From contig NZ_WJXZ01000009.1 in assembly GCF_009668025.1 (NCBI RefSeq), forward strand, positions 372,001-436,000: a stretch of DNA of 64,000 nucleotides. Direction: 5' to 3'. This document shows, in pieces, positions 34,047-42,326 of the stretch. Origin of the DNA: Larkinella terrae (GTDB lineage Bacteria; Bacteroidota; Bacteroidia; Cytophagales; Spirosomataceae). Within the stretch, counting starts at the first letter, position 1, and the number at the start of each line of letters is the position of its first letter. Under the pieces are notes generated by a model. That model saw only the letters and a program-made list of their open reading frames with translations, was not told the DNA's origin and did not search any database. A program made the position numbers and the translations under genes.

Positions 34047-34658
34047 GTGAAAGCTACTGGGGCAACCGATCAGGAAGATCAACTCTATTGGAATCGTTTC
34101 AGGAATGGTGAAGAGGTCGCTTTTTCCTGGCTCTATCAACGCTACGTCCGCGTGTTGTATAGCTATGGAATGAAAATTAACCGCGATTCGAATCTGGTGG
34201 AAGATGCCATTCATGATATGTTCACCGATTTGTGGCGCACACGTTCGCAATTGGCCGAAGCTGAGTCCGTTCGGTTTTACCTGTTCCGGTCGTTACGCCG
34301 TAAAATTCATCGATCGCTTCGCCCGGAGGTTGAAAATTCCCAGCCATTTAATGCAGAAACAGAGCATTGGCAGCCCACGCTGGCTTCGGTGGAAGCCAAT
34401 ATGATTTCCGATGAAGAAATTGCGTTACAGTCTGCCCGGTTGAAATCCTGGCTTACCTATTTACCGGCCCGGCAATACGAGGCATTGATCCTGCGCTATT
34501 ACCAGGAATTCAGCTATGCCGAAATCGCGGCAATCATGAATATAAGTGAACAGGGGGCGCGTAACATGATTCAAAAGGCACTGCATACCCTCCGCCGACT
34601 GGCACTCACGATTTGCCTTTTAGGTCTCGGCTGGCTATTAAATTTTTTTTTCCGGTAA
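34047..34658 (+). CDS. ECF RNA polymerase sigma factor (FecI-like)
   Basis: I use the GTG start at 34047; no ATG fits better. The 203-residue protein has sigma region 2 (about 20-90: AFSWLYQRYVRVLYSYGMKI, DAIHDMFTDLWRTRSQL) and region 4 (about 140-185: LPARQYEALILRYYQEFSYAEIAAIMNISEQGARNMIQKAL). The last 18 residues are strongly hydrophobic (ALTICLLGLGWLLNFFF), which could hold it at the membrane. The FecR anti-sigma gene follows 81 bp later, then SusC and SusD, so it most likely activates that uptake system on a substrate signal passed through SusC. Confidence 0.92.
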   Translation: MKATGATDQEDQLYWNRFRNGEEVAFSWLYQRYVRVLYSYGMKINRDSNLVEDAIHDMFTDLWRTRSQLAEAESVRFYLFRSLRRKIHRSLRPEVENSQPFNAETEHWQPTLASVEANMISDEEIALQSARLKSWLTYLPARQYEALILRYYQEFSYAEIAAIMNISEQGARNMIQKALHTLRRLALTICLLGLGWLLNFFFR

Positions 34659-34739
34659 ACAGGTTTAAAACAACGAAATGCAGTCTCTTGCTTAGTGAAT
34701 TGAAATAATACAAATTTCCCACTAAAAAGGACTGTACCG

Positions 34740-35813
34740 TTGTATCCGACTTATACGACTGATGATTTTTTGCAGGATCGCGCTTTCCGCAAGTGGGTAT
34801 TGCAGGGAGAGCCCAGTGACGATGCATTCTGGGCGGATTTCCTGCTGAACCACCCAAAACAACGGGACACCATCAGGCAGGCCCGGGAGTTGCTGGTAAC
34901 GTTGAATGAGCAGATCGATGCTGATCTTCCATCGGAACAGCAGGTGGATTCGCTTTATAAGCGTATTTGGGAAAGCGCGCAGGAAACACCGGTGCGTTCC
35001 TGGCGGCAATGGCCCGTCTGGTTGGCAGCTGCCTCCGTTAGCATATTGGTTGGGTTAGGTGCCTGGTGGTTCACGCAGAAAAACAACCACCGGGTTGACC
35101 ACGTTGAGCCAGCGGGTCAGATTGCCTCCGGTCTTCTCGAACAAGTCAGCAACAATACATCCGCAGTATTGACCGTAAGCCTTCCGGACGGAAGCCGGGT
35201 CTCTTTAGAGCCGCGTACCCAACTCCAGTATCGAAAACCGTTTGCCGATACCATCCGGGAGGTTTATCTGGTAGGCGAAGCTTTTTTTGAGGTGCAAAAA
35301 AATCCGGACAAGCCCTTTCTGGTCCATGCGAATGCGATCACGACGAAGGTACTGGGGACCAGTTTTCGGGTCAGAGCCTATGACCAGGATCAGCAGATCA
35401 ATGTCATGGTGAAAACCGGTCGGGTATCGGTTTTTTCCACGCAAAGCAATAAACACCCTGACCCGGAGAAGGATGGGTTGATTTTGACGCCCAATCAGCA
35501 AGCTACCTTTACGAAAGAGGACGCCCACCTTTCCCGCACCCTTGTTGAAAAACCGTCTCCGATTCTGCCTCAGGCCGAGGTAAAGCTTTTTTCATTTCGG
35601 AATGCCCCCTTGGTTGAAATTTTGCAGGCCATTGAAAAAACCTACGGGGTAGAGATCATTTTCGACGAAGAACGACTGAGTAATTGCCGACTGACCACGT
35701 CATTGGGCAGCGAAGATCTGTTTGAAAAAATGGACATCATCTGTGAAGCTGTTGGTGCCAGTTATAAACTGGTCGATGCGCGGATCATTCTCGACAGTAA
35801 AGGCTGCGACTAA
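34740..35813 (+). CDS. FecR family anti-sigma factor
   Basis: The start is a TTG at 34740 in the only suitable position. The 357-residue protein has a cytoplasmic N-terminal domain (about 1-88) that would hold the sigma factor, one transmembrane helix at about 92-111 (WPVWLAAASVSILVGLGAWW), a FecR periplasmic domain (VSLPDGSRVSLEPRTQLQY, then FFEVQKNPDKPFLV) and a C-terminal short domain (LVEILQAIEKTYGVEIIF) of the STN-interacting type. It receives the signal from the STN domain of the SusC protein encoded next. A terminator-like hairpin separates it from susC. Confidence 0.92.
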   Translation: MYPTYTTDDFLQDRAFRKWVLQGEPSDDAFWADFLLNHPKQRDTIRQARELLVTLNEQIDADLPSEQQVDSLYKRIWESAQETPVRSWRQWPVWLAAASVSILVGLGAWWFTQKNNHRVDHVEPAGQIASGLLEQVSNNTSAVLTVSLPDGSRVSLEPRTQLQYRKPFADTIREVYLVGEAFFEVQKNPDKPFLVHANAITTKVLGTSFRVRAYDQDQQINVMVKTGRVSVFSTQSNKHPDPEKDGLILTPNQQATFTKEDAHLSRTLVEKPSPILPQAEVKLFSFRNAPLVEILQAIEKTYGVEIIFDEERLSNCRLTTSLGSEDLFEKMDIICEAVGASYKLVDARIILDSKGCD

Positions 35814-35883
35814 ATCTATTCCGACAACCTCCAAACCAAACTGCCTATGCTCGTATAGTTAAACCGGTCAACTCAATAAAAAA

Positions 35884-35908
35884 CCGGTAACGGTTCCAGC
35901 GTTACCGG
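35884..35908. repeat. Short perfect hairpin after FecR
   Basis: CCGGTAACG (35884-35892) and CGTTACCGG (35900-35908) pair perfectly around a 7-nt loop. No T-run follows. It precedes the larger terminator-like structure at 35918-35968 by 9 bp. Confidence 0.6.
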
Positions 35909-35917
35909 CCTCTACCT

Positions 35918-35973
35918 GACCTTCGCTGCTCTCACAAACAGTATCCCGTTCCAGCGGGTGTGAAGGTCGTTTT
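35918..35973 (+). terminator. Terminator-like hairpin between FecR and SusC genes
   Basis: GACCTTC (35918-35924) pairs with GAAGGTC (35962-35968), with inner pairing CCCG-TTCCAG-CGGG, and is followed by GTTTTTG. It lies 33 bp before the susC ATG at 36006, so susC would need its own promoter, or the hairpin attenuates read-through from the sigma/FecR operon. Confidence 0.5.
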
Positions 35974-36005
35974 TGTGTCTTCTACTTACAAAAACTGTCA
36001 AATCA

Positions 36006-39000
36006 ATGAAAAAAACAGTACGATTCCAAAAAGAACTGATTCTCCTCATGAAACTATCGCTCCTGCATATTACGATAGCGATCATTTTCGCGGGGGTATC
36101 TTTGGCCCGGGATGTAACAGCCCAAGAACTCTTAGACCGAAAAATAAACATTCAGGTAGCGAACCAGGATTTTATCCATGTCCTGACGGGTATTGAATCA
36201 CAGGCCAATGTGAAGTTTACCTACCGCCCTAAACTCCTGACTGCAACCCAACGAATAACGGTCACGATTGTCAACGAATCCCTGGGCCAGGTGCTCGACC
36301 GCCTGCTCCAACCCTTACAGCTCAAATATAAAGTCATCCGAAATCAGATTATTCTGTCACCCCTGCTGCCGAAAACCGAAAACCTCGGAACCCAAAATGA
36401 ACTGCCTATCCAGAATGAAGCACTTGCCGAGCTATCGGTTTCCGGGACCGTTACGGATGAAAAAGGTGGAGCGTTGCCGGGTGTTACCGTCATCGTAAAA
36501 GGAACCAGTCGGGGTACCACAACGGATGCGCAGGGTATATACCGAATTGGCGTTCCGGACGCGAACACGGTTTTAACGTTCAGTTTTGTCGGTTATACGG
36601 CGAAGGATATTGTCGTCGGCAATCGAACAGAAATCAATGTTCAACTGGAAGCGACGACGAATCAACTGACCGAGGTCGTTGTAACCGGCTACACCACGCA
36701 GCAGAAAAAAGACATCATCGGGGCGGTGTCCGTCGTGAAGGCCAGCGATCTGACCGCCACGCCTTCGGCGAACCTGGTAGCCCAGTTGCAGGGACGGGCC
36801 GCTGGCGTGACAGTGAGCAGCACCGGCGATCCCGGCAGTTCGGCTTCCATCCGAATTCGGGGGTTTGCCTCGTACGGCAATAACAATCCGCTTTACGTTA
36901 TCGATGGAATGCCGACCACCGATGCCTCGCGCATCAATCCGCAGGATGTCGAGTCGATTCAGGTCCTGAAAGATGCTTCTTCGGCCTCGATCTACGGAGC
37001 CCGAGCCGCCAATGGCGTCATTATTATCACCACCAAAAGGGGCAAAACCGGTAAAACAACCCTGTCGTACGATACCTATTATGGCATTCAGGCAACGCCA
37101 CTGAACCGGATTCCCAAGTTGTTAAACACGAGTGAGTTGCTGACCTACCTGGATAAAACAACGGCTACCACGTTTGCCGACCCGGTTTTTGGCCAGCATG
37201 GTTCCTTTGCAATTCCGGACCGATATGTGGTCAGCAATGCGTTCAAAGGGGGCGTGTCGGCGAGCGATCCCAGGGCTAATCCTGATTTATATACGATTGC
37301 CGACTACACCAATCCGTACCAGATTTTTCAGACCAGTCCCGGTACCAACTGGTTCGATGCGATGTCGCAAAAGGGCATCATCCAGAGCCACCAGCTCTCG
37401 GCCAGTGGCGGCAACGACCGATCTACATTTTCGCTGGGAATGAACTATTTTAATCAGCAGGGTACCTTCAAAAACACGGGTTATGACCGGTATTCCATGC
37501 GGCTGAACTCATCGTTTAAAGCCACCGATTTCCTGACCGTGGGCGAAAACCTTCAGGTATCGTACGACAACCGGCGGGGCGATGCAACTGTCATTGGCGA
37601 AACCAGCGCCTGGGGTTACGCAATACGCAGCGCGACGTTTATACCGGTTTATGACATAAAAGGCGGTTACGGCGGTTCATTAATTGGAGGTACAGCCGGA
37701 GTTGGGTACAATCCGGTTTCGTATCTGGATCGCCGGAAAGACTGGTTCAATCAAAACCTGCGGGCTTTTGGCAATGTGTTTGCGCAGGTGGATTTCAATT
37801 CCGCCCTGGCCTTCCGAACTTCTTTTGGGGTGGACACCCGCAACGGAACACTTCAGCGGGCCTTTCTGAAAGAATACGAAGCCAGCCAATCCCGGCGCGT
37901 CACCCAGTTGACCGAAGCCACCAACAATTTCCTGAGCTGGACGTGGAGCAATACGCTGACCTACCAGAAAAAGTTTGCGCAGATTCATGATGTAAAGGTG
38001 CTGGTGGGCACCGAAGCCATTAAAAATGCCGGGCGGGGTTTGTTTGGTTCCAAGAGTAATTACGACTTCGAATCAACTAACTTCCTGTCGCTCAACACGG
38101 GCCTGCCCCAGTCGCTGGGCGACATCAGCGCCAACGACGCCGACATCAACCGAAATTCCCTGCTGTCGCGCAGTTCGATGTTTTCGTATTTCGGTCGGCT
38201 CGATTACAGTCTGAAAGACCGGTATTTGTTGAACGCAACGTTCCGCCGGGATGGCTCATCCCTCTTCGGTCCCGATGTCCGGTATGCCAATTTCCCTTCT
38301 GTGGGGGTGGGGTGGCGCATTTCCGACGAAGCGTTTATGAAATCGTTTGGCTGGCTGGATGACTTAAAATTACGCGCTGGCTGGGGGCAAATGGGCAGTA
38401 TTTCCAATGTGCCGGCCTTCAACCAGTATTCTACCTATAGCGCGGCACCCGGCAATAATTTTTACGATATTAACGGGGCTAATATTGGCTCTACCCAGGG
38501 GTATGGGGCCAACTCACAGGGAAACCTGCAAACCCAATGGGAGACCACCGAATCGACGAACATTGGGCTGGACGCCAGTATTTTGCGGGAAAAATGGAGT
38601 ATCGCCGTCGATGTTTATACTAAAAACACCCGGGATTTGCTGGTGCCGAGCCTGCGCAATGGCCTGGAATTGCTGGTAACCAAACCGTTGGTCAACCTGG
38701 GAACGATGCGGAACACGGGTATCGATCTGCAACTCACCAACCAGGGACATATCACGTCCGAATTGAAATACGATGCCACCCTGACGGTTACCCACTACAA
38801 AAACCGCCTGACCAAACTAAATAACGAGAATACGGCGCAACTGGTAGCGGCCAGCCGGATCACCAACGCCCTGATTACGGCGCAGGGACAGGCCGTTTCG
38901 TCCTTTTATGGGTATCAAATTGATGGGTTTTATAACAGCCAGGCCGAGGTCGATGCAGGCCCTAGAATAAACGGAGCCTCGGGTGTGGTTGGGTCCTGGA

Positions 39001-39614
39001 AATACAAAGACCTGAACGGCGATGGAAACATCACGACGGCCGACCGAACCGTGTTGGGGTCGCCCCATCCCAAATTCCAGATGGGATTGAACCTCGGATT
39101 CAGCTGGAAAGGGTTCGACCTGAGTAGTTTTGTGTTCTGGAATCAGGGCAATCAGCTCTATAATTACACCAAATACTTTACGTACATGGGCGTTTTGGGT
39201 GGTTCGGTTGCTTCCGGCAAACTATATGACGGCTGGACGCCCGCAACGGCTGCAACCGCCAAAACACCGCAATTGGGGGTGGGTGCCGCCAATGGCTATA
39301 CGGCTTTTGTAACGGGCAATTCGAGTTCGTTTTACGTGGAGAATGGGTCCTATTTGCGGGGCAAAACCATTCAGCTTGGCTACTCCTTCCCGAAGACGTG
39401 GCTGAAAACGGTTAAAATGAGCAACCTGCGGGTTTATGCGCAGGCGCAGAACTTCTTCACCATCACGAAATACACCGGCGCCGACCCCGATTTAGGACTG
39501 GTATCGGGTGCATCGGTTGAACAAACGGCCAGCAGCGATCAGAATCTGGGCGTCGATTATTCGGGCTATCCGAATCCGCGTCAGTTTTTATTGGGCCTAA
39601 ACGTTTCCTTTTAA
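36006..39614 (+). CDS. SusC/RagA family TonB-linked outer-membrane receptor with STN domain
   Basis: The start is the ATG at 36006 (MKKTVRFQKELIL); the open frame extends 11 codons further. The 1202-residue protein has a signal region at about 15-38, an STN domain (about 41-117) that talks to FecR, a carboxypeptidase-regulatory beta domain (about 142-207, GTVTDEKGGALPGVTVIVKG), the TonB plug (about 225-335, with LQGRAAGVTV and VIDGMPT) and a 22-strand barrel ending in LLGLNVSF. Together with the SusD protein 16 bp downstream it forms a lidded importer for oligosaccharides or glycosides. The substrate is unknown. Confidence 0.95.
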   Translation: MKKTVRFQKELILLMKLSLLHITIAIIFAGVSLARDVTAQELLDRKINIQVANQDFIHVLTGIESQANVKFTYRPKLLTATQRITVTIVNESLGQVLDRLLQPLQLKYKVIRNQIILSPLLPKTENLGTQNELPIQNEALAELSVSGTVTDEKGGALPGVTVIVKGTSRGTTTDAQGIYRIGVPDANTVLTFSFVGYTAKDIVVGNRTEINVQLEATTNQLTEVVVTGYTTQQKKDIIGAVSVVKASDLTATPSANLVAQLQGRAAGVTVSSTGDPGSSASIRIRGFASYGNNNPLYVIDGMPTTDASRINPQDVESIQVLKDASSASIYGARAANGVIIITTKRGKTGKTTLSYDTYYGIQATPLNRIPKLLNTSELLTYLDKTTATTFADPVFGQHGSFAIPDRYVVSNAFKGGVSASDPRANPDLYTIADYTNPYQIFQTSPGTNWFDAMSQKGIIQSHQLSASGGNDRSTFSLGMNYFNQQGTFKNTGYDRYSMRLNSSFKATDFLTVGENLQVSYDNRRGDATVIGETSAWGYAIRSATFIPVYDIKGGYGGSLIGGTAGVGYNPVSYLDRRKDWFNQNLRAFGNVFAQVDFNSALAFRTSFGVDTRNGTLQRAFLKEYEASQSRRVTQLTEATNNFLSWTWSNTLTYQKKFAQIHDVKVLVGTEAIKNAGRGLFGSKSNYDFESTNFLSLNTGLPQSLGDISANDADINRNSLLSRSSMFSYFGRLDYSLKDRYLLNATFRRDGSSLFGPDVRYANFPSVGVGWRISDEAFMKSFGWLDDLKLRAGWGQMGSISNVPAFNQYSTYSAAPGNNFYDINGANIGSTQGYGANSQGNLQTQWETTESTNIGLDASILREKWSIAVDVYTKNTRDLLVPSLRNGLELLVTKPLVNLGTMRNTGIDLQLTNQGHITSELKYDATLTVTHYKNRLTKLNNENTAQLVAASRITNALITAQGQAVSSFYGYQIDGFYNSQAEVDAGPRINGASGVVGSWKYKDLNGDGNITTADRTVLGSPHPKFQMGLNLGFSWKGFDLSSFVFWNQGNQLYNYTKYFTYMGVLGGSVASGKLYDGWTPATAATAKTPQLGVGAANGYTAFVTGNSSSFYVENGSYLRGKTIQLGYSFPKTWLKTVKMSNLRVYAQAQNFFTITKYTGADPDLGLVSGASVEQTASSDQNLGVDYSGYPNPRQFLLGLNVSF

Positions 39615-39630
39615 ACCCCGCAATTTTGCC

Positions 39631-41403
39631 ATGAAACTGATTCTAAAATATACGGTTTTCTCCTTTCTACTTTCGATCGTTACGCTTTCTGCCTGTAAGC
39701 AGCAATTCCTTGACCTGGGTCCCCAGGGCGTTTATAGTGAAAGCGATTTACTGAGCAAAAAGGGAGTCGATGGTTTTTTGATCGATGCCTACGCTACGCT
39801 GGATGGTTCGCAGGCTGCTAATTTTCTGGGCTTCAGCGGATCATACAACTGGATTTGGGGAAGCATAGCCGGGGGCGATGCGTATAAGGGCGGTACCAAC
39901 TTCACCGACCAAAGCGAAATCAATCAGGTGATGCAGTACGCCACTCCTACCACAAACTCGCAATTGCTCGCCCGCTGGAACGGTATTTTCGATGGCATTG
40001 GCCGGGCCAATATTGTATTGCAGGCATTGGCCAAGGCAACTGACCCGGCTCTGACCGAGGCCGTGAAAAAACAGGTAGCTGCCGAGGCCCGTTTCCTGCG
40101 GGCTTTCCACCATTTCGAGGGAAAGAAAATCTTTGGTAACATTCCGTTTGTGGATGAGAAAGCCACCGATTATAAAATCCAGAATACCGATGCGAGTGGC
40201 AATTACATCAATAGCTGGCCCCAAATCGAAACGGACTTCAAATTCGCTTACGAGAATCTGGACGAAGTGAAAACGGGCAAAGGCAGGGTCAACAAATGGA
40301 CGGCTGGAGCTTATCTGGCAAAGGCTTATTTGTACCAGAATAAATTCGCCGAGGCCAAAGCCCTTTTCGACCAGATTATCGGACAAGGCAAAACCAGTCA
40401 GGGAGTTAAGCTGGACCTGACCGCGAATTTTGGCGAGAACTTCCGCATCGCAACTCAGAACAGTAAAGAAGCGATGTTTGAGGTGCAAAGCGCGATTGGC
40501 GATGGTGCCGGCGACAATACGAACGGTTTTCGGGAAGCGATTCTGTGTTATCCCAACGGTATTGCCGGGGGAACAAACTCGTGGTTTTACCGGCCATCGC
40601 AAAACCTGGTCAATGCGTTTCGTACCGACGAAAATGGCCTGCCCTTGCTCGATACCTATAACAACGTGGATGTTACCTCGAATGAGACGGTTCCGGATGC
40701 CAGCCCCTTTACACCTTATGCGGGCAATCTGGACCCTCGTTTAGATCACACCGTCGGGCGTCGGGGCATTCCTTACCTGGATTGGGGCTTGATGAGCGGT
40801 TTGGCTTTCACGGCTCCTCCGGGCGAGTCGATCACCAATGGTGGACCATTTACAGGGAAAAAACACGTTTTTTCATCGGCGGAGTTTAGTGCGGGGCAGG
40901 TGGCTCGGGCAAGTTTTGGGATTGCCAGCGCGCTGAATTATGACCTGATGCGGTTTGCTGATGTCCTGCTGATGGCGGCTGAATGCGAAGTGGAGGTAGG
41001 TAGCCTGGAGAAAGCGCGTGAATACGTCAATCGGGTTCGGGCGAGGGCCGCGGCCTCACCCGTTAAAACAACCGACGGAACCAATGCCGCCAAGTATGTA
41101 GTAAACCCGTATCCAACAGCCTGGGCGAGTCAGGCGATGGCCCGTCAGGCGGTACGATTTGAGCGAAGAATCGAATTAGGGATGGAAGGTCACCGCTTCT
41201 TCGATCTGGTCCGCTGGGGAATCGCCGATCAGGTTATAAATAATGAATACCTACCAAAAGAAAGCCTCCGCCGGTCTCTGGCCTTGGGAAATGGGGTGAA
41301 GTTCACTAAAAACAAGAGTGAATATCAGCCTATTCCGGATTATGCGATTACCCAGAGTTTCGTAAATGGAAAACCGACCTTAAAACAGAATCCTGGTTAT
41401 TGA
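39631..41403 (+). CDS. SusD/RagB family nutrient-binding lipoprotein
   Basis: This 590-residue protein has a lipoprotein signal with Cys22 (VTLSAC), so it is anchored at the outer membrane, probably facing outward. The TPR-like scaffold is recognisable (RWNGIFDGIGRANIVLQAL, AEARFLRAFHHFEGKKIFGNIPFVDE), as is the C-terminal SusD motif (RYVNRVRARA, ERRIELGMEGHRFFDLVRWG). It lies 16 bp after the SusC gene and acts as its lid. It ends the first sigma-regulated uptake operon; a hairpin follows at 41459-41501. Confidence 0.95.
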   Translation: MKLILKYTVFSFLLSIVTLSACKQQFLDLGPQGVYSESDLLSKKGVDGFLIDAYATLDGSQAANFLGFSGSYNWIWGSIAGGDAYKGGTNFTDQSEINQVMQYATPTTNSQLLARWNGIFDGIGRANIVLQALAKATDPALTEAVKKQVAAEARFLRAFHHFEGKKIFGNIPFVDEKATDYKIQNTDASGNYINSWPQIETDFKFAYENLDEVKTGKGRVNKWTAGAYLAKAYLYQNKFAEAKALFDQIIGQGKTSQGVKLDLTANFGENFRIATQNSKEAMFEVQSAIGDGAGDNTNGFREAILCYPNGIAGGTNSWFYRPSQNLVNAFRTDENGLPLLDTYNNVDVTSNETVPDASPFTPYAGNLDPRLDHTVGRRGIPYLDWGLMSGLAFTAPPGESITNGGPFTGKKHVFSSAEFSAGQVARASFGIASALNYDLMRFADVLLMAAECEVEVGSLEKAREYVNRVRARAAASPVKTTDGTNAAKYVVNPYPTAWASQAMARQAVRFERRIELGMEGHRFFDLVRWGIADQVINNEYLPKESLRRSLALGNGVKFTKNKSEYQPIPDYAITQSFVNGKPTLKQNPGY

Positions 41404-41458
41404 GTGCGAAACAGACTTTCCTCTTCATTCGAGGAATAACCCCGTGAGCTAACACGCC

Positions 41459-41501
41459 ATCTCTCCAGTCACTTTCTAAATAAAAGAGTGACTGGGGAGA
41501 T
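41459..41501. terminator. Hairpin between convergent susD and HTH genes
   Basis: ATCTCTCCAGTCACT (41459-41473) pairs with AGTGACTGGGGAGAT (41487-41501) with one mismatch and a 13-nt loop. It lies between the susD stop (41403) and the HTH gene stop (41539), so it can end both transcripts. The T-run is weak. Confidence 0.55.
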
Positions 41502-41538
41502 ATCACCTTCGTTATCAGGTAAGTATCGGAAAAATTTT

Positions 41539-41742
41539 CTACCAATCTGAATCTTCCAGCTGAAAAATCACATCCACTGCTACCTGTAAAACGGTGGCAA
41601 TTTTAAAGGCTAACAGCGTGGATGGAATGAATTTGCCACTTTCAATTGAGTTGATTGTCTGGCGCGAAACTTTTACGCGATCTGCCAATTCCGCCTGCGT
41701 CATGTTTTGGCGGGCCCGCTCAACCTTTATCAGGTTTTTCAT
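41539..41742 (-). CDS. Small XRE-type HTH regulator (YozG-like)
   Basis: This is a 67-residue single-domain helix-turn-helix protein: ERARQNMTQAELADRVKVSR is helices 1-2, QTINSIESGKFIPSTLLAFK is the recognition helix and on. It has no sensor domain. Its ATG lies directly after the stop codon of the membrane protein gene upstream, so the two form one operon. Pairs of this tiny regulator with a small multi-helix membrane protein are common in bacteria, with poorly known roles. A perfect palindrome in the operon promoter region is probably its operator. Confidence 0.88.
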   Translation of the reverse strand: MKNLIKVERARQNMTQAELADRVKVSRQTINSIESGKFIPSTLLAFKIATVLQVAVDVIFQLEDSDW

Positions 41743-42147
41743 TCACTGTTCCTGTCTACGTTTTAGATAATGAAACAGGCTGGTGGCTAACACCAAAATT
41801 AGAACCAGTGACTGATAGGCCGAAATAGATTGATACGGTTTTCCTGAATCGGGTTCCTGGGCATTCAGAAAGAAGTAATTGATCAGGTGCGTGACAGCCA
41901 AACCTACCGGCAATGCCCAGGTAAGAGCGTGAAACTTGAGCTGATGAATGCGCTCATCATCGACCTTCTCCCTGGAGAAAAAGATAAATACCAATCCCCA
42001 GCAGGAAAGACCGGTCAGCAAATTCAGGTCAATAATTTGGTGTTGCCTGTAATTGATAAAAAAAGAGAACAGTCCCCACAGGATACAGAGTATCCCTACG
42101 ATTTTCATATAGTAAGAGTAAGCGAACACGGCGAATAGGTTCTTCAT
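41743..42147 (-). CDS. Small four-helix membrane protein paired with HTH regulator
   Basis: This 134-residue protein has four predicted transmembrane helices (about 13-31, 40-56, 71-92, 107-124) and a positively charged end (HYLKRRQEQ). The loop FFSREKVDDERIHQLKFHALTWA, with its DERI motif, resembles the DUF2178-type proteins that accompany YozG-like regulators. No enzymatic motif is visible. It is the first gene of a two-gene operon whose promoter region carries the 12-bp inverted repeat at 42152-42190. It could sense membrane state or serve as target of the regulator; this is speculation. Confidence 0.75.
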   Translation of the reverse strand: MKNLFAVFAYSYYMKIVGILCILWGLFSFFINYRQHQIIDLNLLTGLSCWGLVFIFFSREKVDDERIHQLKFHALTWALPVGLAVTHLINYFFLNAQEPDSGKPYQSISAYQSLVLILVLATSLFHYLKRRQEQ

Positions 42148-42151
42148 AATA

Positions 42152-42190
42152 TGTAAAGTTTATAAGTCTAAATGTACCATAAACTTTACA
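42152..42190. promoter_or_regulatory. Candidate autoregulatory operator of the HTH/membrane operon
   Basis: TGTAAAGTTTAT (42152-42163) and ATAAACTTTACA (42179-42190) are exact inverted repeats with a 15-nt spacer. They begin 5 bp upstream of the ATG at 42147, where the promoter should lie. TACATTTA on the minus strand inside the spacer is one base off the -7 box. Confidence 0.65.
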
Positions 42191-42298
42191 AAACAACTAA
42201 CAGTGAGCAAAGATTTGAAACTTAGAATTATTAGCTCATCACCTAAATACCGCCCCTCGAGCGCAGTGGGGTAAACCGGTTCATTGAACGGTTTTAAA

Positions 42299-42306
42299 TA
42301 TATTTG
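42299..42306 (+). promoter_or_regulatory. TAnnTTTG -7 box of the LytS-type kinase gene
   Basis: TATATTTG matches the Bacteroidota -7 consensus exactly and lies 20 bp before the ATG at 42327, predicting a leader of about 15 nt. No clear -33 TTTG is seen. A short inverted repeat, AAACCG-N10-CGGTTT, lies just upstream at about 42274-42295. Confidence 0.45.
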
Positions 42307-42326
42307 CCGTATCTTATCCAATACGT

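Noticed and set aside
35884-35968. Riboswitch upstream of susC
   Set aside because: The two hairpins fit termination better and no known aptamer pattern is visible; they were kept as a repeat and a terminator.
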